Shown in pieces: positions 13,770 to 20,689 of a DNA stretch of 24,314 nt. Position 1 is the stretch's first letter, and each line of letters starts with the position of its first letter. The notes below the pieces were generated by a model. That model made no database searches. It saw only the letters and a program-made list of their open reading frames with translations, and was not told the origin of the DNA. Source of the stretch: a virus; the IMG/VR virus record IMGVR_UViG_3300035703_000404, positions 1 through 24,314 of that record; one strand, 5' to 3'. The translations under genes and the position numbers were made by a program.

Positions 13770-14585
13770 TCAGCCGAACCGTGAAGCGAGTTGGCTCCGG
13801 ATTGCGTTCAACTTTTCAGCCCGCAACGCAGCAGCGTGACGGCTGCTCATGGACTGCAGTCTCGACTGAATGTCGTTCGCTGGCTTCTCACTGCCGCTCG
13901 CATTGGATTCGCCAGACTCTTCTTTTTTGCGAGTCTTCAGCTTAATCAATGCGTCCGCGAAACCGTATTCCACAGCCTGCTTGCCGCTGAAAACTGTTCC
14001 GTCGTGATTCTCGCCCTCAAACCACTTCACGATTTCGTCACGTGTTCGCCCGGTCCTGGCGGCGTACGTGTCGATAATCTGTCCGTCCAGAGTTTCCAGC
14101 CAGTTTGCGCTATCACGCAAGGCAAACCGGTTGCCCATGGTGTAAAGCCAGGCAGGGTGGATGCCGAGCGAACCATTTTCCGCGATGTTTATGACGTCTG
14201 CGGCCATCGGAATAATGGAAGCGGCACTGTAGCCGATGCCCGTGATATTCGCCGTGACCTTCTTCGGGTGCTGTGCGGCTGCATTGTAGATGGCAATGCC
14301 ATCGTAGGCCGATCCGCCGAAACTGTTGATGTCGAAGGCGAGTTCCTTGTCGGCGTGCTTTTTGATTTCGGCGACAACTGTGTTCGAATCCAGCCCAACC
14401 CATGAATCACCAATGGAATCATGCATCATGATTACGAGTGTGGTGACCTCATTTTCGACGACTTCCAACTTGCATTGCAATGAACTCTCAGTCACTCGTG
14501 CGAACGGCTGGCCATCGGAGTTGCGGAACAGTCGGGACTTATCGGCGGCTGCACTGAAAAACTGGCGAAAACGATCAGATCGCAT
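13770..14585 (-). CDS. ClpP-like (S14) head maturation protease (271 aa)
   Basis: Residues 80-130 carry the ClpP-fold signature: DINSFGGSAYDGIAIYNAA with the oxyanion-hole Gly-Gly (90-91), then ITGIGYSAASIIPMAADV with the likely catalytic Ser (S120 of YSAAS). A conserved His follows (H143 in SLGIHPAW), and an Asp at 167 or 172 completes the probable triad. After about residue 215 comes a charged tail ending in a helix (HAAALRAEKLNAIRSQLASR). It sits between portal and capsid and overlaps the portal 3' end by 11 bp. It is expected to cleave the capsid delta domain during prohead maturation. Confidence 0.92.
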   Translation of the reverse strand: MRSDRFRQFFSAAADKSRLFRNSDGQPFARVTESSLQCKLEVVENEVTTLVIMMHDSIGDSWVGLDSNTVVAEIKKHADKELAFDINSFGGSAYDGIAIYNAAAQHPKKVTANITGIGYSAASIIPMAADVINIAENGSLGIHPAWLYTMGNRFALRDSANWLETLDGQIIDTYAARTGRTRDEIVKWFEGENHDGTVFSGKQAVEYGFADALIKLKTRKKEESGESNASGSEKPANDIQSRLQSMSSRHAAALRAEKLNAIRSQLASRFG

Positions 14586-16302
14586 TGAATATCTCCTTAT
14601 GCCACAGGTCCGTGACAGTTTGCTGAAACTCTGCCAGAAACGCCTTCACGTTCCCTTCCAACTCCGCCGGCTTGTGTGGTGGCTCCAGAAAGACACTCAC
14701 GCCAGCAGTCAAAACACCTGTCAGCCATTGCCGACTGGCCAGCATCAACAAAGATGCCTTTTGTTCGTTCACTACGCAACTCAGTGACACGTCCAGTTCT
14801 TCATCGACAATCGACTGGTGATCAACAGCTTTGCTGTCACACCACGCCAGCAGATCGTTTGGCTTCCGAGCCTTGTTCTGGCACACGGTCGCCAATCGCT
14901 TGGCAGCACGCGAAACCGCCTGGTCGAGTAGTCGCTTGTGAGACTTCGACGGCGTGGCGGCTGACTGCGTGTCTGTGTCTTCAGGATCTTCCGTGTCATC
15001 AGTCGACCGGGAACGCGACGTTCCCGCCTGACTCGTTTCGGCCGGTCGGTCCGTCTGGCCTCGAGTGCTCGGGTTGTAATACTCGCTCGCCTTTTCGTCC
15101 GCGCGGGCAGGGAGATTGATTTTCTTCCGCCAGTCGTTGGCGTTGATGACCTCGTTCTGGCGCTGAATCGCGAGCACCTCGTTGAGCGTCTTGATGTCCG
15201 CTTCGACGAGCTTGGAAAAGTTGTGTTCGAACCGGTGAGACCGTGCGCGGCGGGTTCGCTCACTGAGAAGCTTAATGTTCGCTTCGCCCTGAATTCGGGA
15301 CGTGACGTGCAATAAGCTTCCCATGATATAGGCTTTAGCAGCCTGCTCAGCCGAGTTGTAGGACTCGGAGTTTCGCAAACCCAGCTTCCAGGGCGGCATG
15401 TTGAAGAAGTGACAGACGGCCCGGGCTTCGTCGTCGTTGAGCTCGTGCATCTGCGCAGCACGCGGATCCACCGTCGCGGAGTGCCATTGAGCACCTTCAC
15501 GCAACACCAGCGTCTTGAACCAGTTTGCCGGGCTTGACCGCTTAGCGACGCCTTTCTCCAGATTTTCCACGCTCTTTGGTGTGGTGCCGGGAGGAATACT
15601 AAGGATCCCGCCGTGATGCCCGCCACGCTCAAAGAACTTGGACAGATACAGCTTTCCGGCCAACGCCAGACCGAGCTCATTCCGCATCAGGTTGATACAG
15701 GAAAGAGCCTTGCCGCCACCAAGTGACAGGCCTTTCAGGTGAAAGACTTCCCAGTGATTCAAGATATGGACTTCGCCGTCCAGCATCAGTTCATAGACCA
15801 ATGCGCCGGTGTCTTTGTCGATCAGTGGCGTGACGGCGGTCGGGACCAGATTTGCCATCCACTGAATCGGACCGTTTGGAGCCCCGCCTTGTCGGCCAAT
15901 GTAGGCGTACCCGTTTCCGAACAACTGGTGGTGAAAAACGAGGTTTTGCCAGCCTTCATTGGCTGGAGTCAAGTCGTTCCATTGCAGAGAACAGACTCGC
16001 TCGCACGACTGGTTGTAGTCGATATCGTCAGCACCGGGTTCCACGTCGTTTTTGTGACAGTGCAGGGTGGCTGCGCCAACATCCGCTGACTTGATTTCCA
16101 GACACTGATAGACCGGACCAAAACGCAGGGCTTCTTCGGGACCGATCGACAGTCCGCTGTCCGCTCGCTGATGCCCTAGCGTCTCCCAGAAAGCCGGATC
16201 GTCAAGGCTGACTCGTGGATCTTCCAGACTTCCAGCCGAACGCGCATTACCACGCCGGGCTGGCAGCAGTCTGTTGAAAAACTCAGCGAGGTCTGGCAGC
16301 AC
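14575..16302 (-). CDS. Portal protein, HK97 family (575 aa)
   Basis: Residues 60-400 match phage_portal features: RFGPVYQCLEIKSADVGAAT, WQNLVFHHQLFGNGYAYIGR, a WEVFHLKGLSLGGG segment, LYLSKFFERGGHHGGILSIP and ARAVCHFFNMPPWKLGLRNS. The C-terminal portion (about 400-575) has a Ser/Thr/Asp-rich linker (TSRSRSTDDTEDPEDTDTQS) and then a helical domain of unknown role, making it longer than a minimal portal. The start is a GTG at 16302, overlapping the upstream small membrane protein gene by 20 bp. The portal forms the dodecameric DNA gate. Confidence 0.92.
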   Translation of the reverse strand: MLPDLAEFFNRLLPARRGNARSAGSLEDPRVSLDDPAFWETLGHQRADSGLSIGPEEALRFGPVYQCLEIKSADVGAATLHCHKNDVEPGADDIDYNQSCERVCSLQWNDLTPANEGWQNLVFHHQLFGNGYAYIGRQGGAPNGPIQWMANLVPTAVTPLIDKDTGALVYELMLDGEVHILNHWEVFHLKGLSLGGGKALSCINLMRNELGLALAGKLYLSKFFERGGHHGGILSIPPGTTPKSVENLEKGVAKRSSPANWFKTLVLREGAQWHSATVDPRAAQMHELNDDEARAVCHFFNMPPWKLGLRNSESYNSAEQAAKAYIMGSLLHVTSRIQGEANIKLLSERTRRARSHRFEHNFSKLVEADIKTLNEVLAIQRQNEVINANDWRKKINLPARADEKASEYYNPSTRGQTDRPAETSQAGTSRSRSTDDTEDPEDTDTQSAATPSKSHKRLLDQAVSRAAKRLATVCQNKARKPNDLLAWCDSKAVDHQSIVDEELDVSLSCVVNEQKASLLMLASRQWLTGVLTAGVSVFLEPPHKPAELEGNVKAFLAEFQQTVTDLWHKEIFNAI

Positions 16303-16486
16303 GGTCGGTTGTCATCCTGTGACTGAGGACTCCGTAACTAAACAGGATGCCGCCAGAAATGGCGAAACCGGCGGCACTATGTAGCAAGAATGCAGCATAG
16401 ACTACCATGGCAGAACCTGCAAAACAACAGAGGTTTGCAACTGTCAAGCCCGACCATCGTTTTTTCACCTGCGGAGTCGTTTCCAT
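16283..16486 (-). CDS. Small protein with two membrane segments (67 aa)
   Basis: The ORF starts with ATG preceded by AAAAGGG four bases upstream, like the start-associated sequences of the rightward genes. Two hydrophobic segments are visible, at about 15-35 (LTVANLCCFAGSAMVVYAAF) and 38-54 (AAGFAISGGILFSYGVL), with a basic tail (HRMTTDRAARPR). Its 3' end overlaps the portal start by 20 bp. A membrane protein between terminase and portal genes is unusual. Holin-like or superinfection-exclusion roles are possible, but nothing in the sequence decides. Confidence 0.6.
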   Translation of the reverse strand: METTPQVKKRWSGLTVANLCCFAGSAMVVYAAFLLHSAAGFAISGGILFSYGVLSHRMTTDRAARPR

Positions 16487-16544
16487 TGTACCCTTTTCCA
16501 GTGCTTTGAGACGTCAGATTTGCCAAATTATGACTGGCGGACCT

Positions 16545-16865
16545 TTAGGCCGGAACCTTCGGACGTTGCGGCTTTCGGTCTGCTGGCGCTGCGTTCGACC
16601 TCCGCTCCCATCCGCGTTTTTGCAAATGTTCGGCGTGAGCGAGAGTGATCGGCATATACTCGATACAGTTTCCCGCCGGGTCTCCGCCTTGCAAAACCAT
16701 GACTTTGTTCACGACCATTTCACCGACGCACAACCCTGGGAACGGTTCGACCGGAAGCACAATTTCCGGACCGTGCAAGACTCCTGATCCCGGAATATGG
16801 ACCTTTACGAACTGATGCCAACGAATCGAAGACGACATTTTACTAGCCCTTCTATGACGTTTCAT
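16545..16865 (-). CDS. Hypothetical protein (106 aa)
   Basis: The ATG at 16865 overlaps the upstream stop as ATGA, which decides the start over a longer open frame to 16883. The sequence begins with a basic stretch (MKRHRRASK), followed by a compact segment (RWHQFVKVHIPGSGVLHGPE, GEMVVNKVMVLQGGDPAGNC) and a basic C-terminus. No family was recognised. It sits among head genes but away from the usual set. Confidence 0.62.
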   Translation of the reverse strand: MKRHRRASKMSSSIRWHQFVKVHIPGSGVLHGPEIVLPVEPFPGLCVGEMVVNKVMVLQGGDPAGNCIEYMPITLAHAEHLQKRGWERRSNAAPADRKPQRPKVPA

Positions 16866-17359
16866 CGACCTACCACATAACAAACGTAATCTGCCACATC
16901 CAAACCGTGGCCTCGCATGACGGCCACGAACTTCCCATGTTGACGCCCGTCTTGCAGATCCCGAACCTGCTGAGACGTCAGTCGCAAAAACAAATCGTGG
17001 TGAAGCGGTGGCGACTCGCTGCCACCGATCGCCGAAACCAATGCAGACCCCACAGCGTTTGGCGTGTTTAGCCGCAAAGTAATCTTGCAGAGATGAGTTC
17101 CGACCAAAGACTCATCAACCACGAATTGCGGCGAAGCTGATTCCTTTGACTGAAAGAACTCTGTCACTTGCGCACGTGAAACCATTTGCACGGTTCGCGT
17201 TCCAGCACGACCACGATACTTCGGTTCGTCGAAACTCCACGCCTGCACGCGTCCAGCGTCGATAGCGGCTCTCAATCGTCGATCCGAAACACCAGCTATC
17301 TTCAAAGCTTCGGACCTTTCAATCAGATCGCTCGGCGGCTTCTCATCGTGTGGCGTCAT
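16862..17359 (-). CDS. HTH (MerR/excisionase-like) DNA-binding protein (165 aa)
   Basis: The ATG at 17359 overlaps the large terminase stop as ATGA. Open frame upstream of it is a shadow. Residues 10-70 (LIERSEALKIAGVSDRRLRA, AIDAGRVQAWSFDEPKYRGR, then TVQMVSRAQVTEFF) have the shape of a winged-helix HTH of the MerR/excisionase type: helix, turn, recognition helix, wing and return strand. The C-terminal part (90-165) includes LFLRLTSQQVRDLQDGRQHG and is unassigned. A DNA-binding protein coupled to terminase could contact DNA during packaging or act as a late regulator. It is one candidate to bind the operator copies, but there is no direct evidence. Confidence 0.68.
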   Translation of the reverse strand: MTPHDEKPPSDLIERSEALKIAGVSDRRLRAAIDAGRVQAWSFDEPKYRGRAGTRTVQMVSRAQVTEFFQSKESASPQFVVDESLVGTHLCKITLRLNTPNAVGSALVSAIGGSESPPLHHDLFLRLTSQQVRDLQDGRQHGKFVAVMRGHGLDVADYVCYVVGR

Positions 17360-19257
17360 ACGTACTCCACCGGATTGTCGTCGTAGAAGTTCAGCGTCTG
17401 AATTTCCCACTCTTTGTTGTCCAACGCTCCCCACCGAGACATGACCGAGGCCTGGCAACCGTCGACCGTACGAAATGACTTACGGTCCTCCTTCTGAATC
17501 AGGCGATGTCCTCGAGCATCCTCCTTGACAGTCGCATGCCCGAACTGCCACGTGAGGACCGGATTGTCCTCATGCCTGATGGCGCCGCGTTTGAGATCGT
17601 TTTCAAAGTCTGCGACTGGTCCAGTCTGAGTCAGCATGCCCTGCGAAATTGCCTGTTCGCCGATCGCCAGTCCTTCGAACATCAACGTGCCGTCCGGACC
17701 GAACTCGCCTTCGAGCAAATCCTGTATCAGCGATTCGGCATACGTGGCGTCGTAGACGATCCCGACCACCTGCCGCCGATGACAGAAGTCTCTGAGGTCT
17801 CGCTTGATGACGCGAAGATCGGTTACGTTCCCCGGGTTGACCCGAATCAATCCCTGTTCGACCCACTGCAGCACAACCGGGTGATGGATCGCGAGTTCCT
17901 TGATTCTCGCCTCGTTGCACCAGAACATCGGATCAACAATGTCGATTGACTCGTTCTTGTTTGGTGACGTTGGAACAGCGGCGGCGAGGTCGAACTTCCT
18001 GGCGAGGTCCAAACCCAAAACCCACTGCCGCTCTGACAATTCCTTCTGATCGAACTTATGACCACCGCATCCGGCCCAAACTCCGGGAGCCAGCCAGCCC
18101 TGTTTGGCGTGCTGCCAAACGTTTAGGCGGTACATCATGTAGTCGGCGAAGTCTGCCGGCGAAGTCACAGACTTGTGAAACGCTGGCAACAGTTCTTCCA
18201 TTCCAACGGTATGACCGAGCGACGGATTAGCCATCCGAATGTAGGCCTCCGGATCCTTCTTCGCTTCCTCCGCCGACAAACGCTGTGGCGCATTGTAGGA
18301 CTGATGGAAGAAGTCATCGAGTGCCCGCTTGCCTTCGTTGACTTCTTCGCCGACGTCCCATTCGCCTTTGCCGAATCCTTCAGGGTTGTTGCCCGCGGTC
18401 GAATACGCAAGGTTTAAGGGCTGAGGACGTGAAGCTCCGGCAAACTCCAGAATCTTCATGAACGGTCGCGTCACAACGTGAGTCTCATCGACGATCACGT
18501 TCCCGTTCAGACCTTCCTTCGACTTCTGATTGTTAATGTTGCCAGACGACAACGGTTCGAAATGGCTTGTAGTCGGATGGAACTTCACCTGATGCGTGTT
18601 CATGTTCGGCTTGCACGCTGCGGCAAGCTCCGGAGACCGAACCAGCATCTGATACGCATGCTCCCAGACTCGAATCGCCTGAGCACCATCCAGCGCCGCA
18701 ATGAACGTCTTGGCGCCGGGTTCGCCATCACCACAAGTCAGGTAGAGCGTGTTAAAAGCCAGTGATGGCGTTTTGCCACTCTTCTTTGGGATCCAGACTC
18801 TGGCCGTGCGAAATCGTCGAACCTGCTGCAACCCGACTCTCTGCCATCGTTCAGCCGCAACTCGCTGCCAGCCATAGATTCGAGCGTGGCATTCGAACTG
18901 CCAATGCATGAACTGGCCACTGTGGAACAGATCGTTGTGCCACTTCAGGCGAGACAAATAGAAGTCCACAACCTCCGGAACTGGCTGATCGTCGTCACCA
19001 TAGAAGACGGGAAACAGATCGGGAATCTCTTCGTAGTTCGGCTGATCCACGTGCGACAACATGATGACCGGCTTGTCGGCGAAACCTTCCCCTTCATAGA
19101 GTCGGCAGTATCGCTCAACCCACCAAATCATGTAGGCAGCACGAATCGGATCAAACCAGCAGCCGTTGTTGACCGCGAGTTCGTCAGCTTTATTCCGCAT
19201 CCACGGTTCTGTGGCGGCTTTCTGGGCTTTGCTGAGTTTCTTCCACGACTTCGCCAC
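17356..19257 (-). CDS. terL: Terminase large subunit (633 aa)
   Basis: The ATPase domain carries Walker A IPKKSGKT at about 156-163 and Walker B NVIVDETH at about 253-260, with the motif NLAYSTAGNN further on. The C-terminal nuclease domain has a first acidic strand in WVLGLDLARKFDLAAAV and a later VGIVYDATYAESLIQDLLEG, fitting Terminase_1/phage_terminase proteins of HK97-like phages. The start is GTG at 19257 overlapping the small terminase stop by one base (TAGTG), so the two are coupled. It cuts and pumps DNA into proheads through the portal. Confidence 0.94.
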   Translation of the reverse strand: MAKSWKKLSKAQKAATEPWMRNKADELAVNNGCWFDPIRAAYMIWWVERYCRLYEGEGFADKPVIMLSHVDQPNYEEIPDLFPVFYGDDDQPVPEVVDFYLSRLKWHNDLFHSGQFMHWQFECHARIYGWQRVAAERWQRVGLQQVRRFRTARVWIPKKSGKTPSLAFNTLYLTCGDGEPGAKTFIAALDGAQAIRVWEHAYQMLVRSPELAAACKPNMNTHQVKFHPTTSHFEPLSSGNINNQKSKEGLNGNVIVDETHVVTRPFMKILEFAGASRPQPLNLAYSTAGNNPEGFGKGEWDVGEEVNEGKRALDDFFHQSYNAPQRLSAEEAKKDPEAYIRMANPSLGHTVGMEELLPAFHKSVTSPADFADYMMYRLNVWQHAKQGWLAPGVWAGCGGHKFDQKELSERQWVLGLDLARKFDLAAAVPTSPNKNESIDIVDPMFWCNEARIKELAIHHPVVLQWVEQGLIRVNPGNVTDLRVIKRDLRDFCHRRQVVGIVYDATYAESLIQDLLEGEFGPDGTLMFEGLAIGEQAISQGMLTQTGPVADFENDLKRGAIRHEDNPVLTWQFGHATVKEDARGHRLIQKEDRKSFRTVDGCQASVMSRWGALDNKEWEIQTLNFYDDNPVEYV

Positions 19258-19724
19258 TAGATCTTCCTGTTCATCCCTTGAACCTTGCTCGACTTGGTGT
19301 TGCCAAGTGCTGGGGGCACTTTCGCTCGGCCCATCGGAGAAAAGCCAAGATTCATCTGAGCCTGCTGAATGAACGCCCTTGCCTTTTCCATCGTGACGAA
19401 GCCAGGGTGACGAGCCATCCCGGACATCGTCGGAAAGTAGTCGCCATTCTTCGCAATGTCGGCTCGTGCATCACTTTCGTCCTGGTGTGCATCGCAGAGT
19501 GCCTCAAGTGCTGGCAAATCCCGGGCAGTCAGCACCCCGACCGCCAACAACTCCGCCGCGTACTGCTTCCACCGGCGAGTGAACTCCGCTTTCTTCTTCC
19601 CGGGAACTCGCGGCAATTCGGTCAACACCGTCTCCGCGCCGTAAGCCTCCTTCGGTCCGTGAACTCCTTGCCGATGTGTCCCATCTGCGATCCGCAGACT
19701 GGGCGCTTTTGGATGCCGTGGCAT
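19257..19724 (-). CDS. terS: Terminase small subunit, P27-like (155 aa)
   Basis: The ATG at 19724 has a perfect AGGAGG eight bases upstream, so the longer open frame to 19802 (which would run through both operator copies) is rejected. The protein begins MPRHPKAPSLRIADGTHRQG, then has a helical core (RRWKQYAAELLAVGVLTARD, LPALEALCDAHQDESDARAD) typical of P27-family small terminases. It ends with a basic C-terminus (SSKVQGMNRKI). It recognises the packaging site and recruits the large subunit. It is the first gene of the leftward late operon, and two operator copies sit in its leader. Confidence 0.88.
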   Translation of the reverse strand: MPRHPKAPSLRIADGTHRQGVHGPKEAYGAETVLTELPRVPGKKKAEFTRRWKQYAAELLAVGVLTARDLPALEALCDAHQDESDARADIAKNGDYFPTMSGMARHPGFVTMEKARAFIQQAQMNLGFSPMGRAKVPPALGNTKSSKVQGMNRKI

Positions 19725-19741
19725 CTGTCGTGCCTCCTCAA

Positions 19742-19759
19742 TGTTGCATTCTTGCGACA
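19742..19759. promoter_or_regulatory. Operator copy D
   Basis: TGTTGCA-TTCT-TGCGACA is an 18-bp inverted repeat (one mismatch between arms) located 18 bp upstream of the small terminase ATG, directly before its Shine-Dalgarno. Its centre is 38 bp from that of copy E. Confidence 0.65.
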
Positions 19760-19779
19760 ATGTGAAATTCCCGCAAGAG

Positions 19780-19797
19780 TGTTGCACTAATGCGACA
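19780..19797. promoter_or_regulatory. Operator copy E
   Basis: TGTTGCA-CTAA-TGCGACA is extended outward to 10-bp arms (GAG...CTC at 19777-19800), the second of two copies in the leader of the late operon. The pair suggests cooperative binding by a dimer. Confidence 0.65.
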
Positions 19798-19802
19798 CTC
19801 AA

Positions 19803-19891
19803 CTTTCTAGATTAAAATACCCGCACAAAAATCTGCGGACGAGCAAGGCGTGGTCTCGCAGTCGCAGAGCCGCACAATCGGACCTACCCCC
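19803..19891. other. Non-coding stretch between late-operon leader and repeat array
   Basis: It is A/T-rich at 19803-19835 (including TTTCTAGATTAAAATA), followed by a small stem CCGCA/TGCGG and then GC-rich sequence. A leftward promoter for the terminase operon probably lies here or in the operator pair, but no clear -35/-10 pair could be identified. No ORF in this stretch looks coding. Confidence 0.35.
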
Positions 19892-20143
19892 CGTCACGTG
19901 GTAGCGTGGGACGTGGACGCCGTCACGTGGTGGCGTGCTCGGCGACGTAGAGCCGCCGTGCGTCGCGTGGTGGCGTGCTCGGCGACGTAGAGCCGCCGTG
20001 CGTCGCGTCGTGGCGTGCTCGGCGACGTAGAGCCGCCGTGCGTCGCGTGGTGGCGTGCTCGGCGACGTAGAGCCGCCGTGCGTCGCGTGGTGGCGTGCTC
20101 GGCGACGTAGAGCCGCCGTGCGTCGCGTCGTGGCGTGCTCGGC
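19892..20143. repeat. Tandem array of 40-bp direct repeats
   Basis: Five complete 40-bp units (19921, 19961, 20001, 20041, 20081) are followed by a 23-bp partial unit at 20121-20143 and preceded by a degenerate partial copy at 19892-19920. Units are nearly identical. The base at unit position 9 follows the pattern G,G,C,G,G,C, so the array is really a duplicated 120-bp block. Each unit contains GCGACG and CGTCGC as a short inverted repeat. There are no unique spacers. The array sits in the divergent control region and could be a set of iterons (replication origin), a partition-type site or a packaging-initiation site. Open frames across it are by-products of its composition. Confidence 0.9.
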
Positions 20144-20180
20144 CATTGCGCAGGTGTGCCACTGGCCGAGGCACTGGCGA

Positions 20181-20230
20181 GTGTAGCATTTTGCAACAGT
20201 GTAGCATTTTGCTGCAGCAAAATGCTACAC
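20181..20230. promoter_or_regulatory. Perfect 32-bp palindrome plus upstream direct half copy
   Basis: The 14-mer GTGTAGCATTTTGC occurs at 20181-20194 and 20199-20212, and its exact reverse complement occurs at 20217-20230 around a TGCA centre, giving a perfect 32-bp palindrome at 20199-20230. The half-site GTGTAGCA resembles GTGTTGCA/GTGTCGCA of the operator copies. TGTAGCA-TTT-TGCAACA at 20182-20198 is almost an operator with a three-base spacer. Its centre is about 125 bp before the predicted start point of the sigma-54-type promoter, a typical distance for an enhancer-binding activator. Confidence 0.8.
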
Positions 20231-20312
20231 CACCGGCTCCGGACGCGTCCACCGAGCCACGCCACCACGCAAAATTCCAGCGTTTTCGCCTGCGCCACGT
20301 TTTTGTGACGAG

Positions 20313-20328
20313 TGGCACGGGGGTTGCA
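20313..20328 (+). promoter_or_regulatory. Sigma-54 (RpoN)-type -24/-12 promoter
   Basis: TGGCACG-N4-TTGCA matches the sigma-54 consensus at every defined position, with exactly ten bases between the invariant GG (20314-20315) and GC (20326-20327). Transcription would start near 20339 and read the rightward gene block, the first ATG being 62 bp further. Its -12 element lies inside operator copy F, so a bound regulator would block polymerase. The match is seen in sequence, while use by RpoN is inferred. Confidence 0.7.
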
Positions 20329-20339
20329 TCTATGCAACA
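20322..20339. promoter_or_regulatory. Operator copy F overlapping the -12 promoter element
   Basis: GGTTGCA-TCTA-TGCAACA fits the TGTYGCA-N4-TGCRACA pattern except for the first base. It covers the -12 element and predicted start point of the rightward promoter. Directly downstream, GTGCCA-ACGC-TGGCAC (20342-20357) is another inverted repeat. Confidence 0.55.
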
Positions 20340-20362
20340 CAGTGCCAACGCTGGCACGGTCA

Positions 20363-20400
20363 CCGGTGAGACTGATCACCGGCCATCAAAGGGAAGAACA
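20363..20400 (+). promoter_or_regulatory. Start-associated cassette of the first rightward gene
   Basis: An inverted repeat CCGGTGA/TCACCGG (20363-20382) is followed by GGCCATCAAAGGG and the ATG at 20401. The arrangement (GC palindrome, CCGGCCAT, AAAGGG, start codon) is the same as at the next genes on this strand. AAAGGG serves as a Shine-Dalgarno-like element. Confidence 0.6.
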
Positions 20401-20598
20401 ATGAAGCTTACAACACTCGCCAAGCGGATCGACCGAGAACTGAACAAGGAAGTCACCGACGCGCAGACCGTCAAAGTCGTCGAAGCATTCTGGAAGCTGG
20501 ATATTGAACTCGATTGTGCTGACTGGTTCTTTGACAGAATCGCACTGCTTGAGTCCTGCTTGGAAGCACAGCACGGACTCATCTGTGACCGTGCCTAG
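20401..20598 (+). CDS. Small hypothetical protein, first gene of the rightward block (65 aa)
   Basis: The protein reads MKLTTLAKRIDRELNKEVTD, then AQTVKVVEAFWKLDIELDCA, and looks all-helical and acidic with no recognised family. The ATG lies 8 bases after AAAGGG. It is the first gene after the sigma-54-type promoter and operator F and ends in its own terminator at 20608-20640. Longer frames starting at 20095 would run through the control region and are rejected. A regulatory role is possible from position alone. Confidence 0.7.
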   Translation: MKLTTLAKRIDRELNKEVTDAQTVKVVEAFWKLDIELDCADWFFDRIALLESCLEAQHGLICDRA

Positions 20599-20607
20599 GT
20601 CACCGGA

Positions 20608-20640
20608 GCCGGGGGGAGTGGTTCCCCCCGGCGGGTTTTT
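20608..20640 (+). terminator. Terminator-like hairpin after the 65-aa gene
   Basis: GCCGGGGGG pairs with CCCCCCGGC across a seven-base loop, followed by GGG and five T. The same hairpin type recurs after each rightward gene. Confidence 0.78.
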
Positions 20641-20645
20641 CGGTT

Positions 20646-20665
20646 CCGGAGCCGATCGGCTCCGG
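20646..20665. repeat. Perfect 20-bp intergenic palindrome, copy 1
   Basis: CCGGAGCCGATCGGCTCCGG lies between the terminator hairpin and the start-associated AAGGG of the DUF932 gene. The identical sequence occurs at 22129-22148, and a 21-bp variant occurs at 23711-23731. Confidence 0.85.
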
Positions 20666-20689
20666 CCATTATGTTGAAGGGTTTTTGTT

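Noticed and set aside
19725-19802. Longer small terminase starting at 19802
   Set aside because: The extension runs through both operator copies and lacks a Shine-Dalgarno, whereas the ATG at 19724 has a perfect AGGAGG.
19892-20143. CRISPR array
   Set aside because: Units are contiguous 40-bp direct repeats with no unique spacers between them and no cas genes nearby.
19799-20379. Minus-strand ORFs of 115-161 aa through the tandem repeats
   Set aside because: They are Arg/His/Thr repeats created by reading a 40-bp array with few stops in any frame. There is no Shine-Dalgarno, and two or three frames are open at once.
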